From positions 496,001-560,000 of the forward strand of contig NZ_JBHRSZ010000007.1 of the NCBI RefSeq assembly GCF_042646085.1: 64,000 bases of DNA. The letters run 5' to 3'. Shown here one piece after another: positions 48,947-58,325 of the stretch. This DNA comes from Litoribrevibacter euphylliae (GTDB taxonomy: Bacteria; Pseudomonadota; Gammaproteobacteria; Pseudomonadales; Litoribrevibacteraceae). Each line of letters begins with the position of its first letter. The first letter of the stretch is position 1. Made by a program: the position numbers and the translations under genes. The notes under the pieces were generated by a model. The model had not been told where the DNA came from. It made no database searches and saw nothing but the letters and a program-made list of their open reading frames with translations.

Positions 48947-49105
48947 TTATGATTTCGGATGCGTCTTATCGTATTCCTCGCCTTCTTTCTTCATTTTTGA
49001 AATGAACATGTGACCACAATAAATGCCCATACCAGTAGTGAACACGATAACGAACAGGCTGAGCAGTCCGGTTAAGTTTGCGAACAAGTCAAAGAATGTA
49101 TCCAT
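48947..49105 (-). CDS. DUF3149 small membrane protein, 52 aa
   Basis: A 52-codon gene with GAGGGG upstream of the ATG at 49105. The protein starts MDTFFDLFANLTGLLSLFVI, a membrane helix with the leading short amphipathic segment typical of DUF3149, and ends in a charged tail (KKEGEEYDKTHPKS). Function is unknown. Too short for many gene callers. Confidence 0.8.
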   Translation of the reverse strand: MDTFFDLFANLTGLLSLFVIVFTTGMGIYCGHMFISKMKKEGEEYDKTHPKS

Positions 49106-49375
49106 GGTTTTCCCCTCATTGAATTTTTTAATCTAAGACCATTCTATAAATGCGGTTTTTCGGAGTTCTGATGTAGATCAATATTTGAGCGGACTTGTTG
49201 AGTGATTTCTTATTGGAAGGGAATCTATCAAGGTTTCTGGTTTTTTTAAGACTCTTTCCTTCACGTCATTAAAGTTGTGATACCCAAGCTCTGAATTATT
49301 TTCGAACTTTATGGAAATATGGGCCACTTACCAAACTATGTTCAACGTCACATTTTATGATTGATAGGTGAAAGC

Positions 49376-50092
49376 ATGTCGCAGCGAGATTATCCAGAAC
49401 TCACAGAGTATCCAATTTTTGACCGTTGGCCTGCGTCGTCGCCTGACAAAATTCAGTTGTTTTCGTACCCAACTCCGAATGGGGTAAAGGTGTCGATTGC
49501 ATTAGAAGAGTTAGGATTGGCCTATGAGCCACATTTAGTCTCACTGGCAGACGAAGATGTGAAAAGTGAAGCCTTTCTTTCGCTAAATCCAAACAACAAA
49601 ATTCCTGCCATTATTGATCCCTGCGGCCCGGAAGGTAAACCCATCAGTTTGTTTGAGAGCGGCGCCATTCTTATCTATCTAGCTGAGAAAGCGGGTAAGT
49701 TACTGGGATCTAATTCAGTTGAAAAAGCAAAAGTAATTCAGTGGTTAATGTTTCAAATGGGGGGGATCGGGCCCATGTTTGGACAGCTTGGGTATTTCCA
49801 TGTCTACGGGGGTAAGAGCATAGAAGATCCAAGACCTAAAAACCGTTATGTTCAGGAGGTAAAGCGATTACTTAACGTATTGGAAGGGCAGTTGGATGGA
49901 CAAGCATGGGTGGCTGGGGAGTTTTCCATTGCAGATATTGCCATCGTTCCCTGGTTACAAACCTTGTCAGGTTTTTATGAAGCAGAGGAGTTAACTGAGC
50001 TCAATCGTTTCCCAAATTTGGTTGCGTATATTGATCGATTTGCACAGCGGCCTGCTGTTCAACGAGGTTGGAAAATTCCGGCAAGAGATTAG
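49376..50092 (+). CDS. Glutathione S-transferase, YghU/YfcG-like
   Basis: A 238-residue cytosolic GST. LFSYPTPNGVKVSIALEELGLAYE is the thioredoxin-fold start with the Asn/Thr motif of Nu-class enzymes; NPNNKIPAIIDP carries the cis-proline; and WLMFQMGGIGPMFGQ is a YfcG/YghU hallmark. These have disulfide-reductase or peroxidase activity with glutathione. The ATG at 49376 has AGGTGAAA upstream. A terminator follows. Confidence 0.9.
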   Translation: MSQRDYPELTEYPIFDRWPASSPDKIQLFSYPTPNGVKVSIALEELGLAYEPHLVSLADEDVKSEAFLSLNPNNKIPAIIDPCGPEGKPISLFESGAILIYLAEKAGKLLGSNSVEKAKVIQWLMFQMGGIGPMFGQLGYFHVYGGKSIEDPRPKNRYVQEVKRLLNVLEGQLDGQAWVAGEFSIADIAIVPWLQTLSGFYEAEELTELNRFPNLVAYIDRFAQRPAVQRGWKIPARD

Positions 50093-50140
50093 GGTATCTA
50101 TTCAGTGGTTCACAAAACCAAGCTATCCAATAAAAATGAA

Positions 50141-50176
50141 AAGTCCGATCTGGAGTTCCTGATCGGGCTTTTTTTT
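50141..50176 (+). terminator. Rho-independent terminator after GST gene
   Basis: AAGTCCGATC-TGGAGTTCCT-GATCGGGCTT with one T-G pair, followed by a T tract of eight. Confidence 0.88.
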
Positions 50177-50411
50177 GAGCAATTATTTTTGATTGATACG
50201 AATAAAGATTTATTTGAGTTAGCGCATCTGTTCAGACGTATCTTCACGTAGCATACATCACTGTATTTTTATTGCCTGTTAGCACTCGTTACCAATGGTG
50301 TATGACCAAGTGTTCAGTGATATTGCGATGATGTGGCCATTACGGGGGGCAATAAAGCTGAGAAGAATCCAATAAAGTTGGGTATTTAGTCAGAAAGTAA
50401 TGAAATCTTAT

Positions 50412-50430
50412 TAAGATGAGAATGATTACT
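50412..50430. promoter_or_regulatory. Weaker Fur-like site
   Basis: TAAGATGAGAATGATTACT agrees with the 19-base Fur consensus at 12 positions by eye and shares ATGAGAAT with the other candidate sites in this window. It lies 61 bases upstream of the stronger site. Confidence 0.45.
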
Positions 50431-50468
50431 ATTTATATTCTTTTGTGTTTTCAGTATCATGCAACCGC

Positions 50469-50509
50469 TTGTTTGAGCAGGTTAATAAAATATAATGAGA
50501 TTCATTTAC
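50469..50509 (+). promoter_or_regulatory. Promoter with overlapping Fur box for the TonB2 operon
   Basis: TTGTTT (50469-50474), a 16-base spacer and TATAAT (50491-50496) form a promoter. TATAATGAGATTCATTTAC at 50491-50509 agrees with the Fur consensus at 14 of 19 positions and covers the -10 box, so Fur with iron would block transcription. Confidence 0.65.
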
Positions 50510-50528
50510 AAATACTTAGGTGATAACT

Positions 50529-51332
50529 GTGCTATCTAAGCAGAAATTAATCGCGGCTGTTGCATTTGCTATGTCTTTGGGGCTTGTGCCATTGAATGGC
50601 GCTGCCAGTGAGCAACCAAAACAAAATTCGGTGGGTGTTGATCAGCTTCATGGTGCCTTATCCAAAAGCTATCAAAAGTCGTCCAAGGTGCAAGCGCGTA
50701 TTGATGCGTTAGATGAACAGACGAGACAAGACTATTACGAGTATCTGCAGACAGTTCAGCGAGCAGAACAAATTGAGCGCTATAACCAGCAGTTGGAAAC
50801 CTTAATTGGATCACAACAGAGCGAGCTGCTTGATTTGGAACGCCAGTTGTTGTCTTTGAAAGAAACTGAACAAGCGGCGCTTCCTTTACTTAGCGATATG
50901 TTGTCGACGCTAACGCAGTTTGTAGCGCGTGATTTGCCTTTCCTTGACGACGAACGTTCTGAGCGTTTAGCTCGTCTGACTGAGTTATTGGCTCGTGCCG
51001 ATGTCAGCGTTGCCGAAAAGTATCGTCAGGTGTTGGAAGCTTATCAGATTGAAGTGGAGTATGGTCGTACGTTGGAAGCCTACAGTGGTGTATTGGCCAT
51101 TGACGGTCAGCCGGATCGGGATGTGACGTTCCTGCGCCTGGGCCGTGTTGGTTTGTATTATCAAACGTCCGATGGTCAGCAATCTGGTCAGTGGGATGCG
51201 CTGAACAAAACCTGGAACGTGTTGGACAGCTCGCAAAACTGGTCGGTTCAAAAGGGCATTCAGTTAGCGCTGAAACAAGCGGTGCCTGAACTACTTGAAT
51301 TGCCAATTCAACGCACTGCAGGAGGCAAATAA
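50529..51332 (+). CDS. DUF3450 periplasmic protein of the TonB2 system
   Basis: A 267-residue exported protein with a signal peptide (VAFAMSLGLVPLNGAAS) and a long coiled-coil N-terminal half (about residues 40-120), then a globular domain with LRLGRVGLYYQTSDGQQSG. This matches DUF3450, regularly the first gene of TtpC-TonB2 operons. Its role is unknown but it presumably assembles with TtpC in the periplasm. The GTG at 50529 follows TAGG at eight bases; the GTG nine bases earlier overlaps that sequence. Confidence 0.85.
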   Translation: MLSKQKLIAAVAFAMSLGLVPLNGAASEQPKQNSVGVDQLHGALSKSYQKSSKVQARIDALDEQTRQDYYEYLQTVQRAEQIERYNQQLETLIGSQQSELLDLERQLLSLKETEQAALPLLSDMLSTLTQFVARDLPFLDDERSERLARLTELLARADVSVAEKYRQVLEAYQIEVEYGRTLEAYSGVLAIDGQPDRDVTFLRLGRVGLYYQTSDGQQSGQWDALNKTWNVLDSSQNWSVQKGIQLALKQAVPELLELPIQRTAGGK

Positions 51333-51333
51333 G

Positions 51334-52773
51334 ATGTCATTGTCCCGTTGGATTTTATCAGCCTTTCTTATTTTGAGTTTTGGTACACACACTGTTGCAG
51401 CTGAAACGGGGTCACTCGATGACCTGCTGAAGCAAGTGCAGGGCAGTATTTCGCAAGACCGTTCGGTGGATCAGCAACGTCTGAATACTTTCTTAGCGGA
51501 TCATAAGCGCCAAGCTGCGTTATTGAAACAAGCCAAGCAGAGACTGGCCAATGCTGAAACGCGTCAGGAGCAACTAAAGAATCAATACGACGAGAATGAA
51601 CAGGCACTGCGTGAACAATCGGAATTGTTGACTCAGCGCAGTGGTCAGTTGGGTGAAGTGTTTGGTGTGGTGAAACAACAAGCTCAGGACTTAAGCGGTG
51701 TCTTACAGGATTCGTTGGTCACCAGTCAGTTTCCTGAACGCTTAAACAGCATTGGTTTTGCGGATCAAAAAAGCATTCCAACGCTCTCTGATCTTCAAGG
51801 GCTTTGGTATTTGTTGCTTCAGGAAATGACCGCAACGTCCGAAGTGACGACCTTTGAACAGCAAGTTGCGCAGCCAAACGGTATTTATCAAGCCTCTCAG
51901 GTATTGCGTGTTGGTCCGTTTGTGGCCATTGATGAACAAGGCCGTTTCCTGAAATACGACGCTAACAGTCAGCAATTGGAAGTGTTCGCTCGTCAGCCAG
52001 CCTTGTCCTCTGTATCCCAGGCTAAAGCTTTCTTCGACGGTCAGGGTGAGCAACTACTGGTTGACCCAAGCCGTGGCAACTTGTTAGAGCTGATCGGTCG
52101 TACGCCAACCGTTAAAGAGCGCATCGATCAAGCGGGTATCATTGGTTACATCATTATTTCTTTGGGTGCGTTGGGGATTCTTGTTGCGCTTTGGCGAATG
52201 GCCGCTGTGCTGATCGCTGAGTTGAAAGTGAAGAGTCAGTTTAAATCGTTGGATACATTGTCCGATCGCAATTCCTTGGGTCGCGTAGTGAGCGCGGTTC
52301 GCAATGCCTCTTTGGATGAAAAAGACACGACCAGTACTGAAATTCGAGTGGATGAAGCGCTGTTAAAAGAAGTGCCGCGTTTAGAGGTGGGGCTGACCTT
52401 CCTAAAGCTCTTGGCTGCCGTTGCGCCACTGCTTGGTCTGTTGGGAACTGTGACCGGGATGATTGGTACTTTCCAGAGTATTACGGTGTTTGGAACCAGT
52501 GATCCGAAGCTGATGGCGGGAGGCATTTCCCAAGCGTTGATGACGACGGTATTGGGCTTATGTGTAGCGATTCCATTGTTGTTCTGTCACAGCTTGATCT
52601 CGGCGCGGGTGAAGCGTTTGGTACAGCTACTTCAACAAGTTGCGTTTGCTACATTGGCAGAATTTATGGAGTCTAAAACCACAGTGACTCAGGATTTGTC
52701 CAAAGTGATGGATAAGCAACAACCGGCAAAGGCCCCAGCATCTAATGCCGTGGCAGAAGTTGAACGCAGCTAG
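51334..52773 (+). CDS. ttpC: TtpC-like ExbB/TolQ-family protein with periplasmic coiled coil
   Basis: A 479-residue inner-membrane protein. A signal peptide (SAFLILSFGTHTVAA) is followed by about 250 periplasmic residues, starting with a coiled coil, and then a MotA/TolQ/ExbB domain with three helices, including APLLGLLGTVTGMIGTFQSI. This long form is the TtpC component that Vibrio TonB2 systems need in addition to ExbB. The ATG at 51334 is chosen because AGGAGG stands eight bases upstream. It starts one base after the DUF3450 stop. Confidence 0.9.
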   Translation: MSLSRWILSAFLILSFGTHTVAAETGSLDDLLKQVQGSISQDRSVDQQRLNTFLADHKRQAALLKQAKQRLANAETRQEQLKNQYDENEQALREQSELLTQRSGQLGEVFGVVKQQAQDLSGVLQDSLVTSQFPERLNSIGFADQKSIPTLSDLQGLWYLLLQEMTATSEVTTFEQQVAQPNGIYQASQVLRVGPFVAIDEQGRFLKYDANSQQLEVFARQPALSSVSQAKAFFDGQGEQLLVDPSRGNLLELIGRTPTVKERIDQAGIIGYIIISLGALGILVALWRMAAVLIAELKVKSQFKSLDTLSDRNSLGRVVSAVRNASLDEKDTTSTEIRVDEALLKEVPRLEVGLTFLKLLAAVAPLLGLLGTVTGMIGTFQSITVFGTSDPKLMAGGISQALMTTVLGLCVAIPLLFCHSLISARVKRLVQLLQQVAFATLAEFMESKTTVTQDLSKVMDKQQPAKAPASNAVAEVERS

Positions 52774-52787
52774 GGCTGGACATTCAT

Positions 52788-53291
52788 ATGTGGTTAGACC
52801 CTGGTTTTTGGCTTGATGCCTTAGAGCAGTTTTTTAAATCCGGTGGTTGGGTGCTGTTTTTACTGGCATGGACGGCCTTGGTGATGTGGAGCCTTTTGCT
52901 TGAACGCGCTTGGTTCCGCTTCCGGGAATTCCCTCGTTCAAAACGTCAATGTCTCAACAGCAAGCGCGGCGGTGCGTCCCAGAGTGAGTTAATTACTCAG
53001 GTGGGTCGATTACAACGGGATCTGCAAAGTTCTTTAGGGCTGATTAAGACCCTGGTTGCGATATGCCCGCTGATTGGCTTGCTGGGGACTGTGACGGGGA
53101 TGATTCAGGTGTTTGACGTGCTGGCGTTTCATGGCACCGGCAACAGCCGTTTAATGTCGGCCGGGGTGGCCAGAGCGACCATTCCTACGATGGCTGGGAT
53201 GGTGTTAGCGGTATCAGGTTTATTGATTTACACCTGGTTGCAACGCTGGAGTCAATTGCAATTAACCGCTTTGGATCGGATTAACAACTAA
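52788..53291 (+). CDS. exbB: ExbB2 proton-channel subunit
   Basis: A 167-residue ExbB of the short TonB2 type. The first helix is GWVLFLLAWTALVMWSLLLERAW; the second and third hold CPLIGLLGTVTGMIQVF and ATIPTMAGMVLAVSGLLIYTWL. With ExbD it uses the proton gradient to energise TonB. Confidence 0.92.
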   Translation: MWLDPGFWLDALEQFFKSGGWVLFLLAWTALVMWSLLLERAWFRFREFPRSKRQCLNSKRGGASQSELITQVGRLQRDLQSSLGLIKTLVAICPLIGLLGTVTGMIQVFDVLAFHGTGNSRLMSAGVARATIPTMAGMVLAVSGLLIYTWLQRWSQLQLTALDRINN

Positions 53292-53336
53292 CGTTCGTAC
53301 CCCAACAGGTGTGGCGTAGTTAAGAGAGAAACAAAC

Positions 53337-53750
53337 ATGAGAAGTCGTGTAAATCTAACACTTGATCAGAATGATTCAGACATCGATATGACGCCTATGT
53401 TGGATATCGTATTCATCATGCTGATCTTCTTTATTGTCTCTACTACTTTTGTGAAAGAGTCCGGGGTGGAAATCAATCGTCCGTCGGCCTCAACCGCTGA
53501 AGAACAGGAAAGCACTGGTATTCGCGTTGCGGTAACCGCAGAAGGTTTGGTTTGGCTGGATGGTCAGCAAACGGATATTCGTATGGTGCGTCCTAAACTG
53601 GAGCGAATGAAGGTAGAGCAGCCGGATTTAGCCGTATTGCTACAGGCGGATGAGGATGCCAAAACCGGCGTGCTGATCAAGGTGATGGATCAAATTAAAT
53701 TGGCGGGTATCGATCAAATGGCCGTCAGTGCAGATAAGGCGAACAACTAG
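53337..53750 (+). CDS. exbD: ExbD2 proton-channel subunit
   Basis: A 137-residue ExbD with one membrane helix, TPMLDIVFIMLIFFIVSTTFV, in which D23 is the proton-carrying aspartate. The C-terminal part is periplasmic. The stop codon overlaps the tonB GTG start by one base. Confidence 0.93.
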   Translation: MRSRVNLTLDQNDSDIDMTPMLDIVFIMLIFFIVSTTFVKESGVEINRPSASTAEEQESTGIRVAVTAEGLVWLDGQQTDIRMVRPKLERMKVEQPDLAVLLQADEDAKTGVLIKVMDQIKLAGIDQMAVSADKANN

Positions 53751-54397
53751 TGAAGGCGGTTTGGTTTTTTCCTCCGGCCCTGTTAGTCGTGGTTGCGTTG
53801 TTTATGTTTATGGCGCAATTGGCGAATCCGGGTACTCGTTATCTGGCAAAAGCAGAACAAACGCTGGATCTGAACATGTTGAGAATGCGTTTTGATTCTG
53901 ATGTTCAGTTGCGTGAGCGGGAATTACCACCACCGCCGGAAGAAATTCCGCAGCCACAATCGGTAGAACCCGCAGTCAGTTCTCCGATGCCAAACATCGA
54001 TTTACCGCAGCTTGATATTCCGGATGTCAGTCTGGATGCAACGATGAATTTCCAGGTGGCGCCGCCGTCATTACCGACCATTGCACCGCCAACCGATCTG
54101 GCCAATACCGTTCAGCTGGAAATGGGACAGGTACCCAAGAAGCGTATTAATCCGCAATACCCAAGACGCGCCTTACAACGAAAGGTTGAAGGCTATGTGG
54201 TGGTTGAGTTTAAAGTTAATGAACAGGGCCAGGTAGATACTTCTAGTCTGGTATTCGTTGAATCTCAACCTCAAGGCGTGTTCGAGCGTACAGTTCGTAA
54301 GTCGGTGGCTCGTTGGCGCTATCATCCTCTGATGCGTGGTGGTCAGGCAATTGCCTACAAAACCCGTCAGCGGTTTGAATTCAATCTGGATAAATAA
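53750..54397 (+). CDS. tonB: TonB2 energy-transducing protein
   Basis: A 215-residue TonB. An N-terminal membrane anchor (FFPPALLVVVALFMFMAQL) is followed by a short proline-rich spacer (ELPPPPEEIPQPQ) and the TonB C-terminal domain with YPRRALQRKVEGYVVVEFKV and VARWRYHPL. The spacer is short, as in TonB2 proteins. GTG start coupled to exbD. It would contact the TonB box of outer-membrane receptors such as the one at 60463. Confidence 0.93.
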   Translation: MKAVWFFPPALLVVVALFMFMAQLANPGTRYLAKAEQTLDLNMLRMRFDSDVQLRERELPPPPEEIPQPQSVEPAVSSPMPNIDLPQLDIPDVSLDATMNFQVAPPSLPTIAPPTDLANTVQLEMGQVPKKRINPQYPRRALQRKVEGYVVVEFKVNEQGQVDTSSLVFVESQPQGVFERTVRKSVARWRYHPLMRGGQAIAYKTRQRFEFNLDK

Positions 54398-54402
54398 TAG
54401 CG

Positions 54403-55608
54403 ATGTTTCAGTTTATGATTCAGTCTCAATCAATGATTCGATCCTTGGTCTTGCTGTTGATCCTGGCGTTCAGTGCGTTAACGGCTGTTGAAGTGCAGGC
54501 TAAGAACAGCATGCGACCGGCGATGTATAAGCGCATTGTCGAGATTCAAAAAGGCTTATCGCCAGAAGCGCCGGAAGGTTCTACCTTAGTGCCAGAGGTG
54601 GATAAGAAAGCAGTTCGTACATTGATTGATGAGTTTCTTGATCATTCCCCTAACGACTATGAAGCTTCGTTGGTCTATCAGTACTCGGCCAGTCTCAGTT
54701 TGTTGGATGAGAACTATAAGGCCGCCTATCAGGATTACAAAAAAGTCCATGAGCTCAACCGGTTACCGCTCAAAAACCTCTTACAGATTGAGCAGGCACT
54801 AGGCCAACTAGCCATGCAAAACGAGGCTTGGAAGACGGCCATAGGGCACATCGAACAGTGGATGAAAAACCTGTCTCAGGCGCAGGAACAGCTGAAAACG
54901 GAAGGCAAGCTGAAAGACCCCATCCTGAATGAAAAAATCATCGATAAAGATTACATGATGTTGGCGCAGGCTCATAACCAACTGGAACAATGGCCGGAGG
55001 TGGTGGTGGCCATTGATCAAGCATTGGCCCTTCATGCCGAGCCAGTGGCGCCTGAATCCTGGTATCGGATGAGGTTGGCGGGTCTGTTAAGTCAGTTCAA
55101 CGCGCTGACAGAAACGAAACCTAAATCCAAGCCTTGGTGGTCATTGCATTTGCAATCAGTTCAACAGCTTCAACTTTTGGTAACGCATTTCCCAAACATG
55201 AATTACTGGCGTCAACTGGCAAGTATGTATCAGCAGGCTGCGTTGAATGCCAAGGAAAACTCAAAACTATCTTTAGACAGTTACACTCAGGCGCTCTCCA
55301 CGTTGCACTCTGCCTATGTTGCGGGGTACTTATCCACAGAACAAGATCATCTGTGGATGTTGCGTTTGATGGTTCATCAAGGAAAGTATCATCAAGCCGG
55401 GCGCATTTTAGAAAAAGCGCTGAAAGATAAAGTCGTCAGTGATGCCAATGAGCACCTGAAGATGTTAGCTGATGTTTGGGTGATGTCCCGTGAATACAGT
55501 AAAGCAGAAACGACCCTGAAAGCCTTGATCGCCAAAAGCAATAAGGCCTCGTATCAGGAGACCTTGGCGGACGTTCAAGCGTTATTAAAAGCTAAGGTTC
55601 AGGGTTAG
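54403..55608 (+). CDS. TPR-repeat protein of the TonB2 operon
   Basis: A 401-residue exported protein with a signal peptide (LVLLLILAFSALTAVEVQA) and helical repeats of tetratricopeptide type over most of its length (for example SLLDENYKAAYQDYKKVHEL). A TPR protein is the usual last gene of TtpC-TonB2 operons, where it is thought to help assembly or function. It starts five bases after tonB. Confidence 0.85.
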   Translation: MFQFMIQSQSMIRSLVLLLILAFSALTAVEVQAKNSMRPAMYKRIVEIQKGLSPEAPEGSTLVPEVDKKAVRTLIDEFLDHSPNDYEASLVYQYSASLSLLDENYKAAYQDYKKVHELNRLPLKNLLQIEQALGQLAMQNEAWKTAIGHIEQWMKNLSQAQEQLKTEGKLKDPILNEKIIDKDYMMLAQAHNQLEQWPEVVVAIDQALALHAEPVAPESWYRMRLAGLLSQFNALTETKPKSKPWWSLHLQSVQQLQLLVTHFPNMNYWRQLASMYQQAALNAKENSKLSLDSYTQALSTLHSAYVAGYLSTEQDHLWMLRLMVHQGKYHQAGRILEKALKDKVVSDANEHLKMLADVWVMSREYSKAETTLKALIAKSNKASYQETLADVQALLKAKVQG

Positions 55609-55670
55609 CCTTAACCTGAAGATCACCCATAGTCAGTGGTGTTAGGTGTTGCTTTTTCTAAAATGAGAAG

Positions 55671-55692
55671 GTCAGGAGTATGTTCTCCTGAC
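55671..55692. terminator. Hairpin between convergent operons
   Basis: GTCAGGAG-TATGTT-CTCCTGAC, an eight-base-pair perfect stem between the TPR gene and the unknown minus-strand gene. No T tract follows on either strand, so termination would be weak or Rho-assisted. Confidence 0.5.
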
Positions 55693-55702
55693 ATCCATCA
55701 GC

Positions 55703-56719
55703 TTATGCAGACAGTTGGTGTTTAAACACATCGGATTCATAGAACGACGCCAAACGTCGGCGTATCACGGCTTCTAACAAACCAGAGTTGCTCAAGGTTG
55801 TTAGCAGTTGCGGTGCTAAACGTTGAGCTCGCTCGATCACGGTTTCTTCTGTGATTTCCAAATCCTCAAACAAGGTTGCTAGTGGTTCGTCACCGTAGCG
55901 TTGATAGAGGAAGTGCACCACCGATTGATAGCAATGTGCGAAGTAATCGGATTCACGAAACTCCAGCCAAAATTCATAGCCTAAGACCACAAACTCGGAT
56001 AGGTCGATGCTGTCCATGCCTTCCTGAAGTTCACGCAGGGTTTTGTCTTCCACTTCGTCCCAGAAATCCATAATGGACGACTCTAAATCCTCGCTGCTCA
56101 AGGATTCCATCAGGTAGGTTTTGCTTTCCTGTTGAAACAGGCTGAGGTTGTTGCTGATATAAGTTTTAACGCTTTCTTCCATCGCGCCACTGATTTTCGG
56201 TGCCGCTTTATTCATTACGTTGCGACTCATCTTTAACATCGAGGAGACACCCGGTACGTGCTTGCTGAGCATGTTGTCTTCGTAGAGATAACGAGTGATC
56301 GCTTTGTAGACCACATTCGAAATCAATGAACGATAGACTGGCAAATCGATGATTTGATGAATGATTTGATGGCGTTGAGTTTCCAGTTCCAGAATCTTAG
56401 ACACAAAGCCTTGAAATTGCTTGGCGGTCATGATGTCTTTCAGGCGGCTGTCCAGATGCGGGTCAGATTTAAACAAAAACGTCGCGGCATCACCGGCAAT
56501 TTCGGCAATGGCGCCTGGAATCGGATGAGAAACGACCTGATCATGAATGATTTGATTAAGCTGTTCTTCGCTCAGCAGCTGATTCAATGGAATATGAGAC
56601 AGGGCGTCCAACACCGGTGTGGTTTCATCACTCAGCCAGGCAAGAAAATTATCCGGCGTCAGAGTGGCCATTTCATGCTGAACGTGCAGCTCGAGTAATT
56701 CATTAGCCAATTCGGACAT
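55703..56719 (-). CDS. Unknown helical protein in the desaturase operon, 338 aa
   Basis: A soluble, acidic, almost entirely alpha-helical protein without signal peptide or membrane helices. I do not recognise a family. Segments such as VYRSLISNVVYKAITRYLYEDNMLSKHVPGVSSMLK suggest amphipathic helices that could lie on a membrane or bind lipid. It starts three bases after the phasin-like gene, and both lie in the same direction as the desaturase genes upstream. The operon position suggests a role in lipid or acyl storage; this is inference only. Confidence 0.65.
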   Translation of the reverse strand: MSELANELLELHVQHEMATLTPDNFLAWLSDETTPVLDALSHIPLNQLLSEEQLNQIIHDQVVSHPIPGAIAEIAGDAATFLFKSDPHLDSRLKDIMTAKQFQGFVSKILELETQRHQIIHQIIDLPVYRSLISNVVYKAITRYLYEDNMLSKHVPGVSSMLKMSRNVMNKAAPKISGAMEESVKTYISNNLSLFQQESKTYLMESLSSEDLESSIMDFWDEVEDKTLRELQEGMDSIDLSEFVVLGYEFWLEFRESDYFAHCYQSVVHFLYQRYGDEPLATLFEDLEITEETVIERAQRLAPQLLTTLSNSGLLEAVIRRRLASFYESDVFKHQLSA

Positions 56720-56722
56720 GGA

Positions 56723-57046
56723 CTATTCCTTATTCTCGGTCATAGTGGTTTTGTTCATCGCCTGATCTGCGGTTTTGCTGTCTTCGATGTTGCCAAACAG
56801 CTCAGAGGCCAAGCCTCCAAGCTGTGCGTTCACTGAACGGATGGTTTGGTAGACCTGACCGGATACTTCATCATGACGCTGTTTTAGATCCTCCATCAAA
56901 ATGGGATTTGCAGGCGTCAGCTTAGCGATTTCATAGCTGGTATTTGCAATGGTGTTGTGTGCGCTTTGAACCGTGGTGATGGTTTGATCGATCATGGTTT
57001 GCGCGAAATCTTTGGCGATCTCAATCCGGTTGATGAGCTTGTTCAT
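56723..57046 (-). CDS. Small helical, phasin-like protein
   Basis: A 107-residue protein with long amphipathic helices (KLINRIEIAKDFAQTMIDQTITTVQSAHNTIA) resembling the phasin family that coats storage granules, although the match is weak and based only on pattern. GGAGG precedes the ATG. It lies 58 bases after desB with no terminator between, so it is probably part of that operon. Confidence 0.55.
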   Translation of the reverse strand: MNKLINRIEIAKDFAQTMIDQTITTVQSAHNTIANTSYEIAKLTPANPILMEDLKQRHDEVSGQVYQTIRSVNAQLGGLASELFGNIEDSKTADQAMNKTTMTENKE

Positions 57047-57104
57047 GGGGGCCTCCCAATAGTGTTGTCTGCTTACATTGCTTTCTTGTGAGCAAATGTT
57101 GAGG

Positions 57105-58304
57105 TTAACCCGGTAGCAGTTGGCCAGCTGAATTGTCGTTATTGTCCTGCGGCTTTTTCTTATCCGGCAGTGAATACTGAAGAATACGTTTCAAAACACT
57201 GAGATACTGTTTACCGAAGCTGTTCGTGTTGTAGGGTACCCCATACTTATCACAGATCTCTTTGACTTTAAGCGACATCTTTGGGTATCTGTGCGCTGGT
57301 ACGTCCGGGAACAGGTGATGTTCGATTTGATAACTGAGGTGACCGCTCATGATGTGTAACCAGCGGCCACCAGTGAAGTTACTCGAACCCAGCATTTGAC
57401 GTAAATACCAAGCGCCCTTGGATTCATTTTCACACTCTTCCTGCGTGAAGGTATGCGCATCTTGAGTGAAGTGACCACAGAAAATGATGGTGGATGCCCA
57501 CAGGTTACGCCCTAGATTCGCCAGTGCGTTGCCTGCTAACACTTTCAAGGCGAACGGGCCGGCCAGTAATGGGAACAAGATGTAGTCTTTCAACACCTGA
57601 CGAGACGCTTTTTTACTGATGCGTTTCAAGAACGGGACTTTGTCTTTGACTTTAATTTCACCCCGACGGATGCGCTCCGATTCCAGCTCATGCAAACCTA
57701 CGCCCCATTGGAAAAACACGCTTAACAGCCCGTAGTTGATGAACTGGAACAGGTGTCTTGGTTTCCATGGCGTGTCATCACTTAAGCGAAGTACTGCGTA
57801 ACCATAGTCGCGGTCTTTACCGAGAATGTTGGTATAGGTGTGATGCTCGTAGTTGTGGGTTTTACGCCAGGAATCAGAGTCACACACGGTATCCCATTCA
57901 TAGGTTTGGGAGTTTAATTTCGGATCGTTCATCCAGTCATACTGACCGTGCATGACGTTGTGTCCGATCTCCATGTTTTCCATGATCTTAGAGACTGACA
58001 ACAAACCAACGCCGGCTAACCAGGTAATCGGGTTGATACTGAAATGAATCAGCGCGCGACCTGAAATTTCGCACATGCGCTGTTTACGGATAATACCGCG
58101 AATGTAATCCGCGTCTTCCTGACCTACTTCTTTTAGAGTCTCTTCGCGCAAGGCGGTGAGTTCGTTACCGAATTCTTCCAGTTGTTCATCCGTCATCCAA
58201 TGGTTGAATTTGGTCGTCGTTGCCAATTCTTTTTTAGATGGTTCTAAATTTTTGCTGGATGATGATTCTTGTTCTGCTAACTGAGTATTAACAATGCTGT
58301 TCAT
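57105..58304 (-). CDS. desB: Acyl-CoA fatty acid desaturase, DesB-like
   Basis: A 399-residue membrane-bound di-iron desaturase. The three histidine boxes are HNVMH (residues 115-119), HNYEHH (150-155) and QIEHH (326-330). The glutamine in the last box is the front-end type seen in PA4888 (DesB) and related bacterial enzymes. It would introduce a double bond into saturated acyl-CoA under aerobic conditions. It follows the electron-transfer reductase by 21 bases and has a polar N-terminal leader of about 35 residues. Confidence 0.88.
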   Translation of the reverse strand: MNSIVNTQLAEQESSSSKNLEPSKKELATTTKFNHWMTDEQLEEFGNELTALREETLKEVGQEDADYIRGIIRKQRMCEISGRALIHFSINPITWLAGVGLLSVSKIMENMEIGHNVMHGQYDWMNDPKLNSQTYEWDTVCDSDSWRKTHNYEHHTYTNILGKDRDYGYAVLRLSDDTPWKPRHLFQFINYGLLSVFFQWGVGLHELESERIRRGEIKVKDKVPFLKRISKKASRQVLKDYILFPLLAGPFALKVLAGNALANLGRNLWASTIIFCGHFTQDAHTFTQEECENESKGAWYLRQMLGSSNFTGGRWLHIMSGHLSYQIEHHLFPDVPAHRYPKMSLKVKEICDKYGVPYNTNSFGKQYLSVLKRILQYSLPDKKKPQDNNDNSAGQLLPG

Positions 58305-58325
58305 AATTCTTTCCTCTCTCTTTGC

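Larger units (their letters stand above)
50093..50528. other. Intergenic region before the TonB2 operon
   Basis: It contains the GST terminator, about 230 AT-rich bases with no visible gene, and then the iron-regulated promoter of the TonB2 operon with two Fur-like sites. Confidence 0.6.
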